From assembly GCF_022539505.1 (NCBI RefSeq), contig NC_061510.1:274990330-275054329 (forward strand): a stretch of DNA of 64,000 bases, given 5' to 3'. A model generated the notes under the pieces. It searched no databases, was not told the origin of the DNA, and worked only from the letters and a program-made list of their open reading frames with translations. Below, in pieces: positions 1 through 11,905 of this stretch. A program made the position numbers and the translations under genes. Each line of letters opens with the position of its first letter. Positions within the stretch are counted from its first letter, which is position 1. The stretch is from Lolium rigidum (Eukaryota > Streptophyta > Magnoliopsida > Poales > Poaceae).

Positions 1-237
1 TTGCAGCCAATCATCTGCATCTAAGGGTTCTTCCATCTTGCTGAAGACAGGTGGGTTGGTGTTTTGGAAATTCTTAAGTTTGGATCCAGGATGATCATGG
101 TTTCCATGGCCCTGATTGGCGATCTGCTGCAGCGCTGCTATGTTGGCTTGTCTTTCCGCCCTTTCGTCTTCTCTGTCGGCCAACAGTGTTTGCAGCAATT
201 GCATCATTGCATCTTGATTGCGGTTTGGAGGGGCCAT
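1..237 (-). CDS. Gag polyprotein N-terminus, partial (gypsy)
   Basis: The minus strand from the ATG at 237 is open to the window edge (79 codons). It begins MAPPNRNQDAMMQLLQTLL, followed by a charged helical stretch rich in Glu, Arg and Gln. Next comes a segment ending in a KLKNF-type motif and a DADDWL motif that normally precedes the retrotransposon Gag domain. This layout is typical of Gag in plant Ty3/gypsy chromoviruses. Gag forms the virus-like particle that packages the element RNA. The ATG was chosen because it is the first in frame downstream of the PBS and the extra ORF. Only the N-terminal tail is present, so activity cannot be judged. Confidence 0.8.
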   Translation of the reverse strand, partial: MAPPNRNQDAMMQLLQTLLADREDERAERQANIAALQQIANQGHGNHDHPGSKLKNFQNTNPPVFSKMEEPLDADDWLQ

Positions 238-474
238 CTGAACAGGTAGATAGATCATGAGGTAAGAGGGAATTTTCTATGGCTTATTTTGAGTTAAGTT
301 TAAACTTAAAACTTCAGATATTTTCATGATGAACATAACACACATTTTATTTATTCACAACAAACGTCACATATTACAAGTTCAAACACTAAGGGTTTTA
401 AGAACCCTTCTTCCACAAACTACGATACATGGTGCGGGATACAACTCACACCTACGTAAGTGAAGCTAGTGCAA

Positions 475-1241
475 CTATTCCTCATCGTCTTCATCCACAT
501 CGATGGGAATGATCCCATCCTCCTCGGACTCCAGAAACTCGTAGTCCTCCTCATCAGTGAACTCATCATCCTCAAAGTCGTTGTCATCACTTAGGAAGTC
601 ATCGCCTCCCTGGATGTCTTCTCCATCTTCCTCCATCTCCTGGATCTGGTCCTGCTAGGTCCGGACAGTCACCTCCAAAGTGCGTATCTTCTTGGCGCGC
701 TGCAGGCGGAGTGACCTGCGTTCCTTAGCGAGCAGCCTGATGGCGTCGGCATGATGAGCCAAAGCCATCTGGGCACGGTGGGCGTGGACACGCGTCAGCT
801 CCAGGTCCTTCCAGGTCTCATGAAGCATAAAGTCCAGATGCTCCACGTGATGCTTGAGCACCGGGTGCGAAGAGAGTGCCATGGGCTCCCCCATGGTGTC
901 ATGCCTCGCGAAGTGGGCGAGCGGGTTCCACGGAGTGCGGCGATGTTCTGTCCGCACACCCGGGCAAGTCCCTCCTGAAGGGCATGAGCAAGCCCGTCCA
1001 CCCAGTTGCATGCCTTTAAGGAGAAAAGGATCCTCTCCGAGATGGGAGGCTCCGGGCTTCCCTTCAAGTCAGCGGTGATCATCCACTGCTGTTCCCCTCC
1101 GGGGGTGTTGTGGATCCGGACTTCGTGGAACTGGGGAGGTGGGCGTTCAAGTTTCTCGGACACCAGGTACAAGTCGCGCTCGAACACCAAACTTCCTCCA
1201 TTTCCCAGCTCGTAGGACTCCGTCTGGGCGTAGTGCTCCAT
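475..1241 (-). pseudogene. Additional ORF between LTR and gag, acidic C-terminus, broken
   Basis: The ORF starts at the ATG at 1241 (MEHYAQTESYELG) and runs leftward. It shifts frame near 930-960, has an in-frame TAG at 655-657, and then stays open to a TAG at 475-477. The intact length would be about 255 residues. The N-terminal half has a beta-rich look with an FHEVRIHNTPGGEQQW motif. The middle is helical and basic (HRAQMALAHHADAIRLLAKE). The last 50 or so residues are mostly Asp and Glu. Some plant gypsy elements carry an extra ORF ahead of gag, and this fits that position. I recognise no known domain and its role is unknown. The stop and the shift show that this copy is inactive. Confidence 0.6.
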
Positions 1242-1453
1242 CTGAAAGTGAAATGGATGAGTAAGTTAGAGATGTGAACAAGTGTGGCAAAATTTTAGAT
1301 GGATTTAAAAGGAGGAGCATGGCTCGTCATTTTTGAAAAGATCTTATAGAGAAGAACATGAGTAAATTTTTCACAAATATTTACTTCATTTGTTTTAGAA
1401 ACTAAAGTTTTCAGAACGTCCATTCTAAACTAGGGTCTCCTAAGGTCAAACAA

Positions 1454-1467
1454 TGGCTCTGATACCA
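1454..1467 (-). other. Primer binding site, tRNA-iMet
   Basis: On the minus strand this reads TGGTATCAGAGCCA, which is complementary to the 3' end of plant initiator tRNA-Met. It lies 3 bases after the LTR end at 1471. It primes minus-strand cDNA synthesis and fixes the element's orientation as leftward. Confidence 0.92.
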
Positions 1468-1470
1468 ACT

Positions 1471-4400
1471 TGTCAACACCCGGATTTTTAAGTCCGGATG
1501 GCTATTATGTCATTCATCGCAATCCTAGGAATATTGTTGTTGCGAGACATAACAGTGGATACCATAAGTGATCATTCATTACAAACCATCATTGTCTTAC
1601 AAAAGGGGATCACATGATCCAATATTACACAAATAGTTGATCTATTGATCAACGAACAACATAGTAGCGGAAGCATAATAGAGGTGGACTATCTATTCCC
1701 CAGGCCAACGCTTGACGTCAGGCGACTCCTAGTTGTTGTAGACGTCCTGCTGACCGTCATCCTCATACTGCGGCTCTTCTTCATATTCTGGCCATTTGAA
1801 TAGCCAGGGACACAGCCGTGAGTACTTCAAAGTACTCGCAAACTAATACTAAGTAACTAAGATCAACTTTAATAAGGGGTGCTAAGCTCTAGTTTTATTT
1901 CCATAAAGCCAGTTTTAGTTCATAAGTATTTCATCAAGACTAAGCATAAGTTAACTAGCTCAAGTGGGAACATTAGTGTCATTCCCACAACTCAGTTGTG
2001 TTTCAAATTCAAGTCACCACTTCAAACTCAACCATCCTTTTCAAATAAATTTCTAATGACGGAACAGTATGGCCTTTCCAATTGTCCGTAACCGTGGACA
2101 CGGCTATTCGAATAGTTTTACACTCTGCAGAGGTTGCACACTTGTGCCACAACATTTGATTACATCCGTCAGAGATAACTACGAATAGTCGTAACTCGAT
2201 ACGCGGATCATCAACTCTAACCGTTCACTTACACATCCTAGTATAGGCACCTCTCCCCATGAGCTTGGCCTCCCGGTGAAAACAAACCGTCAACCCGGGA
2301 ACTGCACAGGGCTTGGGCCGGACAATTCACCTCATTCACGTCATTTCATATTTCTCGGAGGCAGCCTCGGCATAACCCCTATGACGCTTGTTTAGAGGGA
2401 ACTCATACTAAGACATATAAACTTCTAGTTAGACCCTACCCATAATCAGGTATTGTGGGGGTACTTGTACATTGGAAAGGTATCGCATCCAAACCCACCA
2501 TTAGTTTTTAACCCATTCACCAAGTCATTCATTTCATTCAAGTCATATTCACCTTCAATCCTTCAAAGTCATATCATATCCCAATGTTCCCAGCTAGAGT
2601 AGTCAATTTTAGTTATTTAGCACTAGCCACTAGTCATGAGGGGTGCTAACTTAGCTTGATTGCCATAGACTAACTTTGATGATATTGTTCTATTCTAGAC
2701 CAAGTGAATCATGAATCAAAAGTACCTTGAAATAATAAAGTAATAAAACTTGAAAGCAAAACTTGTAATAAAAACTGGGATAGGCTGAGTAAACATAAGG
2801 TAAAAGGTGGGGTGCTTTGCTCTTGGAGAGCTTTGCACTTTGCAAGGGTATTAGCTTGCCTTGGGTGGTGTACTGATCAAAATGGTCTTCCTCTCCTTGG
2901 AAGTAGACCTCCTCCTCCTCGGCGTACTCCTCGGTACTAGCGTCTAAATACGAGTATAATACACACAATCACCACACAAAACTCAAATACTAAACTAAGC
3001 ACCCACATAAATCACTCCTACTAAGCTATCATAACAACATGCTTATTAGGTGGGTTGACTTAACTTTATATATTCTTAAGAAAAATAATTTCCTCTCATT
3101 ACAATTATTAACTTGTCTTTCTATTTATTTCTTGAGAGAAAATAATTTCCTCTCATTGAATCTTATTAAGATTTAATTTCCTCAATTAGTATCATATGAC
3201 CTAGGTTGACCAAAGTCAACCTCTTCATAAGTATTATTTGGGAAAATGATTTAAATGAGGTACATCCCTCATGCCTTTTAATAACTCATGATTAATGATT
3301 TAATATCATCAACTAATTTAATATGAGTTTAAAATGACCATGGTGTCTACCTCATATTAACTTAGTTGAGACAATATTTAAATGAGAGAGATGCTCTCAT
3401 ACATATTAATAAATGATAAGTGTATTTAAAATGCACTAGAAATAGCCATAGGGCCAATTTTTAAACAAGGCCATGATCATACAAAAAACTATGCAATATT
3501 TTTACATATTCAGGTAGATATATTGAAATATGATTTTTGAGAGTTGGTTTCAACTTAAAAGCATTTTTATTTAATTTTTAATAATTAATTGAAGTGGAAA
3601 AAGGCCCTGCCTTGTTTATTTTGTCATATTTATTCTACAAATAATCTAGGGTTGGGACCAGTGTAGTTTTGTAGATATTTTCACAAGGTTTCCAAATATA
3701 TAAAATTTGTCAAATTTGGTTTGGTAGATTTTATTCTATTTAATTTTGAAAACAGCATCAGAGGGTAATTAACTAAATTCGAAAATTCAAATTCAAACGG
3801 TGGGCTTAGGCGGGAAAGAGGATGGGCTGCACAGGGGAAAAAGAAACGGGCCGGCCCAACTGCACGTCTCGCGTGAGCGGGCCGCCTGACAGGTGGAGGG
3901 CCACTCGTCAGTGGGTCTTTACGGCGCGAAGCGGTACGCGCAAGCTAGGCCGTTGGATCAGAACAGAGATCAACAGCGTGTGAGCGTCGTCGTCTCCGAC
4001 GGGATTCCGACGAACTCCCGGCGTGAGTAGGGGGTCGGAGGGCGTACCAGGCCGGCGGAGAGGGAGGGCAGGCTGCTCGGTGAAGTGGAAGTAGATGAGG
4101 AAGCCCCTGGTTCAGTTGCGGAGCTCGGCGAGGCTCCAGTCGATGCAGAGCTTCCGCGGGCTCCGGCGGCTTCGAGCTCGCGATTCGAGCTACTCCGGCG
4201 AGGTGGGGTAAAATTGAATGGGGGAGAAGGATCAGTGAGGAGAGGGGAGCAGTTTGTGTGAAGAGATGGAGGGCTGAGGTCCTCTATTTATAGCGGGTGG
4301 AGGTGGCCGTGGTGTGCTGTGGAGAAGCAACCATGGCGACGCGTCTACAGGGAAGCTCGGGGACTGGCGATGACGCGCGCGTGTTGGCGATGTCATGGCG

Positions 4401-5750
4401 GTCACGCCAGGCGTGATTGTGGTGAAAACGAGGCAAGGACGAGAGCAGGAGGGTGACGCGAGCTCACGGGCCGTGGCGGACGTCGTCGACGAGGTCGTCG
4501 TCTACAGGGTTCCCGCGGGCAGGTGGACGTGTCCTGGCGTCTCCTGGTGGCGTGGGGCAGGTGCTGGTGAGCGGGGAAGGGTCGAGGTGGCGCAGGTGAG
4601 TGGGGCGACGTCGAGCCCGCGCGTGTCTGCGACGCTCGCCGTGCGCGCTCTGGCATGGCACGGCACGTCTGGGCGTCGCGCGTTCTGGCGCCTGCGGTGC
4701 ACCAATGCGTCGACCACCGTGTCTGGCACGCTCAGGAGGTGGAGAGGAGTCGTGGTGACAAGGTTGGGCATGCTGGCAAGGTCCAGAGAGATAAATGGCA
4801 GGATGAGACCATGCCATGCCACGGCATGGTGAGATTGTGTCCAAACCATGATGTTGCAAAGGACTGGGCCTTGTCTTTGGTGCTTGGCAGGGTTCAGGGA
4901 GGTCAATGGAGTACATTTGATGAGCTAGGCATGAGGGTTTAGGCTATGGACTGCTGGTTTTTGATATGTGTTGAGTTGGCAGATTTGTTGCTCACAAGGT
5001 GTTTGTTGAAATGGCCGCAAGAACAAAATTTGTAAATTTTTGATTGAATTTTGCTGAGTTGAAATCATATAATATTTGAAGTATAATTGTGGTGGTGGTG
5101 GTCAAATTTGAGTTGGTTTGCAAGATTTCAAATTTGGCATCATCTTCATATTGATTCAAAGTCCTCACTTGTCAAACCTCTACTGGTCAACCTAGTCAAC
5201 TCTAGCCAGGGTGGTCAACATGAAAGTTAATCACCTTGACATGGTCTTGGATGAAATAGCTTTGGTTGACCAAGTTTAGATTAAGAAATGATTTAACCAG
5301 AGGGGTAAAGAGGGCATCATGTTAAAAAGCACCCAATTGACCATCATCACATGTGAGATGGTTTTGAGTTAAATTTTGATTTGATTCTGGTTTCTTTGAT
5401 GCATTTGGGTTTCTTTGAGTTATATAAGTATTTTAGAAACCAAAGATCAAGCCTTGGTGGCCTTTGGTGAGGATTTGCATAATTGGCATATATGTATGTG
5501 AGGGTTTTAGACCCAAATTGGTATTTCTTTTATTCTTCTTCAAAAGAGGTGTTATGATCATGAATTAGGGTTTGATGGCAAGTGATCCACATATCAACAC
5601 TCATCATGGCAATTGCACAAAAGAAAATCACTCATATGCATGAAACTATATGTGACACTATATGCATATAAAAAGTTTTTGTTTGTTGCAAAGTTTGAGT
5701 ACTTGAAACTCTCTCTTGATTTCATTATTGTTGAAAGTTGGGATGTTACA
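1471..5750 (-). repeat. 5' LTR of gypsy element, 4.28 kb
   Basis: The boundaries are TGTCAACACC on the left and GATGTTACA on the right, so on the minus strand it begins TGTAACATC and ends TGTTGACA next to the PBS. This is long for an LTR. It is AT-rich at 1471-3780 and 4950-5750 and GC-rich at 3790-4940. Open frames in the GC-rich part overlap on both strands and look like composition artefacts. The partner LTR lies outside the window, so this call rests on the termini, the PBS and the clean junction into the interrupted element. Confidence 0.85.
4284..4293 (-). promoter_or_regulatory. LTR TATA box
   Basis: The minus strand reads CTATAAATAG in a GC-rich setting about 2.8 kb before the PBS. 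That is the expected place for a Pol II core promoter driving leftward transcription of the element. Transcription would begin about 30 bases to the left, in the R region. No reads are available to confirm it. Confidence 0.6.
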
Positions 5751-7974
5751 TATAACAAGTGCAATAAGTAAACATGTAAGAATCAATGCACACAGTTAAC
5801 ACAAGTGTTTGCTTCTAAGATAGAAAGAAGTGGGTAAACTGACTCAACAGTAAAGTAAAAGATTGGCCCTTCGCGGAGGGAAGCATGGATTACTATTTTT
5901 GTGCTAGAGCTTTTGTTTTGAAAACATAGAAACAATTTTGTCAACGATAGTAATAATTCATATGTGCTATGCATAATACTTCCTACAAGTTGCAAGTCTC
6001 ATGCATAGAGTACTAATAGTGCTCGCACCTTATCCTACTTAGCTCGGAAAACACGGATTATCATTGCATAACATATGTTTCAACCAAGTGTCACAAAGGG
6101 GTACCTCTATGCCGCTTGTACAAGTGTCTAAGGAGAAAGCACGCATTGGATTTCTCGCTTTTGATTATTCTCAACTTAGACATCCATACCGGGACAACAT
6201 AGACAACAGATAATGGACTCCTCTTTTAATGCTTAAGCATTCAACAACGATTAATATTCTCATAAGAGATTGAGGTTGTATGTCCAAAGCTGAAACTTCC
6301 ACCATGATACATGGCTTTAGTTAGCTGCCCAATGTTCTTCTCTAACATATGCATACTCAAACCATTTGATCATGAAATCGCACTTACTTCGAGACAAGAC
6401 GAACATGCATAGCATCTCACATGATATCCAACAAAGGTAAAAAGTTGATGGCGTCCCCGAAACATGGTTACCGCTCAACAAGCAACTTATAAGAATTAAG
6501 ACACATAACTACATATTCATCACCACAATAGTTTTTAAGCTATTTGTCCCATGAGCTATATATTGCAAAGGTAAAGGAATGAAATTTTAAAGGTAGCACT
6601 CAAGTAATTTACTTTGGAATGACGAGAAAAATACCACATAGTAGGTAGATATGGTGGACACAAATGGCATGGGTTTTGGCTCAAGGTGTTTGGATGCACG
6701 AGAAGCATTTCCTCTCGGTACAAGGTTTGGGCTAGAAAGGTTGTTTGAAGCAAACACAAGTATGAACAGGTACAGACAAAACTTACACAAGAACATATTG
6801 CAAGCATTATAAGACTCTACAACTGGCTTCCTTGTTGTTCAAAACACTTTACCGAAAATATCTAGACTTAGAGAGACCAATCATGCAAACCAAATTAAAC
6901 AAGCTCTACGGTAGTTCTTCATTAATAGATTAAACTACATGATGCAAGAGCTTAAACATGATCTATGAGAGCTCAAACAATTGCCAAGTTGCCAAACCAT
7001 ATGCGGCATTTTCGATTCCAACCAAATAGCAATTTAACGAGCAATTTCAGCCTTCGCCATGAACATTAAAGCACAATTAAGAACACAAGTGTTCCATATG
7101 AAAAAGCGGAGCGTAATATCTCCAATATAAGAATGATGGGATCCAACTTTATTCAAACCAAAACGAAAATAAAAGCAAACCGACGCTCCAAGTAAAGAAC
7201 ATAAGATGTGATGGAATAAAAATATAGTTTCACTAGAAGTGACCTGATAATGTTGTCGATGAAGAAGGGGATGCCTTGGGCATCCCCAAGCTTAGATGCT
7301 TGAGTCTTCTTAAAATATGCAGGGATGAACCACCGGGGCATCCCCAAGCTTAGACCTTTCACTCTTCTTGATCATAGTATATCATCGTCTTCTCTTGACC
7401 CTTGAAAACTTCCTCCACAACAAACTTCAAGCAAACTCATTAGAGGGTTAGTGCATAATTACAAATTCACATATTCAGAGGTGAAAAAATCATTCTTAAC
7501 ACTTCTGGACAATGCACAAAGCTTATGAAAGTTAATGGAACAAAGAAACTCATTCAACATAGCAAAAGCGGCAATGCGAAATAAAAGGCAGAATCTGTCA
7601 AAAACAGAACAGTCCGTAAAGACGAATCTGGCAGGGGCACTTAACTTGCTCAAATGGAAAAACTCAAAACTAATGAAAGTTGCGTACATATCTGAGGATC
7701 ACGCTCGTAAATTTTCAGATTTTTTAGATTTTTTTACAGAGAGCTCTACGAGAATTCGTGACAGACAGCAATGCTGTTTCTGCGCAGCAATCCCAAATAT
7801 AGCACCAACTTTAGCATAGAAACTTTACTTGGCACAAAAACATGATAAGAAGAGGTTGCTAGAGTAGTAAACAACTTCCAAGACTCAACAATACAGTAAA
7901 TAAAATAAAACATGGGTTATCTCCCAAGAAGTGCTTTTCTTTAACGCCTTTCAGCTAGACGCAGAAAGTGCAAA
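5751..7974 (-). other. Non-coding 3' region of the gag-protease gypsy element
   Basis: No ORF here is convincing. The region aligns by eye, in the same order, with 55370-57600 of the element at 53516-59954. Shared landmarks include the pair of CATCCCCAAGCTTAG motifs near 7280-7350 (also at 56895-56970) and the ATGGGTTATCTCCCAAGAAG block at 7911-7931 (57544-57564). Conservation of a non-coding stretch between two elements with different ORFs suggests a cis function in packaging or reverse transcription, which is inference. Confidence 0.7.
7267..7287. other. Perfect 9-bp stem hairpin
   Basis: GGGGATGCC and GGCATCCCC flank a TTG loop, directly followed by AAGCTTAG. The same hairpin occurs at 56883-56903 in the related element. 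On the minus strand the right arm is part of an AAGCTTGGGGATGC motif that matches the polypurine tract at 55027-55041. Confidence 0.7.
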
Positions 7975-10069
7975 TCAAGTAACATCAAGAAAAGAAGCAT
8001 CAACATTATAACTTGTTCTAATAATAGAATCAAAAGGCAACTTCATTCTCTTTCTAGGGAAGTGTTCCATACCTTTCTTGAGAGGAAATTGATATTTAAT
8101 ATTACCTTCCCTCATATCAATAACAGCACCAACGGTTCAAAGAAAAGGTCTTCCCAACACAATAGGACAAGATGCATTGCATTCGATATCCAAGACAACA
8201 AAATCAACGGGGACAAGGTTATTTTTAACCGTAATGCGCACATTATCAATCCTCCCCAAATGTTTCTTTTTAACATTATCGGCAAGATTAACATCCAAAT
8301 AACAATTCTTCAATGGTGGCAAGTCAAGCATATCATAAATCTTTTTAGGCATAACAGAAATACTTGCACCAAGATCACATAAAGCATTACACTCAAAGTC
8401 ATTTAATTTCATTTTAATGATGGGCTCCCAACCATCTTCTAACTTCCTAGGAATAGAAGCTTCAAGTTTTAATTTCTCTTCTCTAGCTTTAATGAGAGCA
8501 TTTGTAATATGTTTTGTAAAGGCTAAATTTATAGCACTAGCATTGGGACTTCTAGCAAGTTTTTGTAAGAACTTTATAACTTCAGTAATATGACAATCAT
8601 CAAAATCTAAACCATTATGTTCTACAGCAATGGAATCATTGTAACCAATATTTTGAAAAATTTCAGCAGTTCTATCACAAACATCAGTTTCAGCAGTTTC
8701 AGGCAATTTTGTACGCTTTGCACTAGGAGTAGAAACATTGCCAACACCAATTATTTTACCATTGATAGTAGGAGGTGCAGCAACATGTGAAGAATCAACA
8801 TTACTAGTGGTGGTAATAGTCCATACTTTAGCTACATTATTCTCTTTAGCAAGTTTTTCTTTTTCTTCTCTATCCCACCTAGCATACAATTTAGCCAACA
8901 TTCTAATATTATCATTAATTTGAACTTGGATGGCATTTGTTTTAGCAAACCTAGCATCTTTAATTTCCTCAGGCATAACTTTCAATTTTAAAAGATCAAC
9001 ATCAAGAGCAAGACTATCAACCTTAGAAGAAAGAACATCAATTTTACCAAGCTTTTCTTCAACAGTTTTATTGAAAGCAGTTTGTGTACTAATAAATTCT
9101 TTAAGCATCACTTCAAGACCAGAGGGTACACTCTTATTATTGTTATAAGAATTACCATAACCATTACCATTAGCAGGATATGGCCTAAAGTTGTTGTTAC
9201 CATAATTATTCCTATAAGCATTGTTGTTGAAATTATTACTCTTAATGAAATTCACATCAACATTTTCTTCTTGAGCAACCAATGAAGCTAAAGGAACATT
9301 ATTAGGATCAATATGAGATCTACCATTTGCAAGCATAGACATAATAGCATCAATCTTATCACCCAAAGAAGAGGTTTCTTCAACAGAATTTACCTTCTTA
9401 CCTTGAGGAGTTCTTTCAGTGTGCCATTCAGAGTAATTGATCATCATATCATCAAGTAGTTTAGTTGCGGCGCCCAAGGTGATGGACATAAAAGTACCTC
9501 CAGCAATCTGAATCCAATAGGTTCCTCGAGGAAAAATTCAATCCTGCATAAAAGGTTTGGATGATCATCCAAGTAGTCAGTCCATGGGTAGGGCAATTCT
9601 TTACCAAAGATTTCATTCGCTCCCATGCTTGAGCAACATGTTCATTATCAAATTGTTTAAAATTCATTATGCTACTTCTCAAAGATATAATCTTAGCAGG
9701 AGGATAATATTTACTAATAAAAACATCTTTACATTTAGTCCATGAATCAATACTATTCTTAGGCAAAGAAAGCAATCAATCTTTAGCTCTTCCTCTTAAT
9801 GAGAAAGGAAACAATTTCAGTTTTATAATATCACCATGTATATCCTTATACTTTTGCATTTCACAAAGTTCATCAAAATTATTAAAATGGGCAGCAGCAT
9901 CATCAGTACTAACACCAGAAAATTGCTCTATCATAATAAGATTCAGTAAAGCGGGTTTAATTTCATAGAATTCTGCTGTAGTAGCAGGTGGAGCAATAGG
10001 AGTACATATAAAATCATTATTATTTGTGCTAGTGAAATCACACAACTTAGTATTTTCAGGAGCACCCAT
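7975..10069 (-). pseudogene. Gag-protease polyprotein, broken (Athila-like gypsy)
   Basis: The frame starts at the ATG at 10069 (MGAPENTKLCDF) and ends at a TGA at 7975-7977. The retrotransposon Gag domain lies in the first 200 residues. A long Asn-rich linker and helical charged segments follow, and then an aspartic protease with the active-site motif CDLGASISVMP and a PIVLGRPFL flap region. There are three lesions: a TGA at 9776-9778 where a Trp codon is expected (RAKD/LLSLPK), a frameshift near 9490-9510, and a TGA at 8137-8139 just after GRPFL where related frames continue. After that last stop the frame stays open for about 53 codons. No RT follows. Gag would form particles and the protease would mature them. 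As it stands this copy cannot make full-length protein. Confidence 0.85.
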
Positions 10070-10293
10070 TATAGCAGTAATAAAGATAAACTAAGCAAAT
10101 AGAATAAAGACAAGTAACTAATTTTTTTTTGTGTTTTGGTATAGAGCTGGTAAATAAGACAGAAAGTAAAGTAACTAATTTTTTTTGTTTTTAATATTAA
10201 GCAAACAAGACAATAAATAAAGTAAAGTAAAGCAAGACAAAAACAAAGTAAAGAGATTGGAAGTGGAGACTCCCCTTGCAGTGTGTCTTGATC

Positions 10294-10311
10294 TCCCCGG
10301 CAACGGCGCCA
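10294..10311 (-). other. Primer binding site, tRNA-Asp
   Basis: The minus strand reads TGGCGCCGTTGCCGGGGA, complementary over 18 bases to the 3' end of plant tRNA-Asp including CCA. It lies 11 bases after the LTR end. The same PBS is found at 58492-58509. Confidence 0.9.
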
Positions 10312-10322
10312 GAAAAAAAGCT

Positions 10323-11905
10323 TGATGCGCGTAGATGTACACGTCCGTTGGGAACCCCAAGAGGAAGGTGTGATGCGCACGACGACAAGTTTTCCCTCAG
10401 AAAGAAACCAAGGTTATCAAACCAGTAGGAGCCAAGAAGCACGTGAAGGTTTTTGGTGGACGAGTGTAGTGCGGCGCAACACCAGTGAAACCGGCACCAA
10501 CGTGGAACCTGCACAACACAATCAAAGTACTTTGCCCCAACATAACAGTGAGGTTGTCAATCTCACCGGCTTGCTGAAAACAAACGATTAAACGTATCGA
10601 GTGGAAGATGGTGTTTGTTTGCAAAGAACAGTAAAAACAATGATTGCAGTAGAATGTATTCAGATGTAAAAGAATGGACCGGGGTCCACAGTTCACTAGA
10701 GGTGTCTCTCCAATAAGATAACTAACATGCTGGGTGAACAAATTACAGGCGGGCAATTGACAAATAAAGATTCAATACATACCAACGATGATTACTATGT
10801 GATTTAATCAGGGCATTACGACAAAGTACATAGACCGCTATCCAGCATGCATCTATGCCTAAATAATCCACCTTCAGGTTATCATCCGAACCCCTTCCAG
10901 TATTAAGTTGTAAACAACAGATAATTACATTAAGTATGGTGCGTAATGTAATCAACACAAATATCCTTAGACAAAGCATCGATATTTTATCCCTAGTAGC
11001 AACAGCACATCCATAACCTTAGAACCTATTGTCACGATGCCAGATTCAATGGAGGCATGAACCCACTATCGAGCATAATTACTCCCTCTTGGAGTTACAA
11101 GTATCAACTTTGCCAGAGCCTCTACTAGCAACGGAGAGCATGCAAGAACATAAACAACACATATATGATAGATTGATAATCAACTTGACATAATATTCTA
11201 TGTTCATCGGATCCCGCCAAACACAACATGTAGCATTACAAATAGATGATCTTGATCATGTTAGGCAGCTCACAAGATCTATACAATGATAGCACAAGCG
11301 GAGAAGACAACCATCTAGCTACTGCTATGGACCCATAGTCCAAGGATGAACTACTCACGCATCAATCCGGAGGCGGGCATGATGATGTAGAGCCCCTCCG
11401 GTGATGATTCCCCACTCCGGCAGGGTGCCGGAGGCGATCTCTCGAATCCCCCGAGATGGGATTCGCGACGGCGGCGTCTCCGGAAGGTTTTCCGTATCGT
11501 GGCTCTCGGTACAGGGGGTTTCGCGACGAAGGCTATTTGTAGGCGGAAGGGTAGGTCGGGGCGACGCGAGGGGCCCGGACCACGGGGCCGCGCGGCCGGG
11601 CGTGGGCCGCGCCGCCTATGGTCCGGCCACCTCGTGGCCCCACTTCGTTATCCCTCCGGTCTTCCGGAAGCTTTGTGGAAAAATAGGACCCGGGCGTTGA
11701 TTTCGTCCAATTCGAGAATATTTCCTTACTAGGATTTACGAAACCAAAAACAGCAGAAAACAACAACTGGCGCTTCGGCATCTTGTTAATAGGTTAGTGC
11801 CGGAAAATGTATAATAATGTTGTAAAGTATGTATAAAACATTCAAGTATTCTCATAAAAGTAGCATGGAACATAACAAAATTACAGATACGTTTGAGACG
11901 TATCA
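10323..11905 (-). repeat. 5' LTR of the gag-protease gypsy element
   Basis: On the minus strand the LTR begins TGATACGTCTCAAACGTATC at 11905 and ends CGCGCATCA at 10323, giving 1583 bp. A GC-rich block at 11390-11700 with a weak TATA-like CTACAAATAG near 11535 may hold the promoter. A plus-strand LTR of the same family occurs at 62784-64000. The LTRs at 53516-55026 and 58520 onward share its ends and a block about GGCGTTGATTTCGTCCAATT but differ elsewhere. Confidence 0.88.

Larger units (their letters stand above)
1..5750 (-). mobile_element. Ty3/gypsy LTR retrotransposon, 5' part only
   Basis: Reading leftward on the minus strand, this element has a 4.28-kb 5' LTR (1471-5750), a tRNA-iMet primer binding site (1454-1467), an extra ORF (475-1241) and the beginning of gag (1-237). 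It then leaves the window, so pol and the 3' LTR are not visible. The LTR starts TG and ends CA. It interrupts another gypsy element: the sequence right of 5750 is homologous, without a break, to 55370 onward in the related element at 53516-59954. The flanking TATAA (5751-5755) is probably one copy of the target duplication. The gag start resembles Tekay/Del-type chromoviruses, but the chromodomain cannot be checked here. Confidence 0.88.
5751..11905 (-). mobile_element. Athila-like gypsy element with gag-protease only, interrupted
   Basis: The minus-strand order is 5' LTR (10323-11905), tRNA-Asp PBS (10294-10311), gag-protease frame (7975-10069) and a long non-coding 3' part (5751-7974). The 3' part is cut at 5750 by the insertion of another gypsy element, so the 3' LTR must lie outside the window. 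No reverse transcriptase, RNase H or integrase region follows the protease, so the element would depend on enzymes from another element. The DLG-type protease and tRNA-Asp priming fit the Athila-like Triticeae gypsy group (Sabrina/WHAM type). The exact family name is not certain. Confidence 0.85.

Noticed and set aside
4395..4942. Overlapping 84-150 codon frames on both strands in a GC-rich block
   Set aside because: They lie inside the long LTR, overlap each other in several frames and show only Arg/Pro/Ser-rich composition bias.
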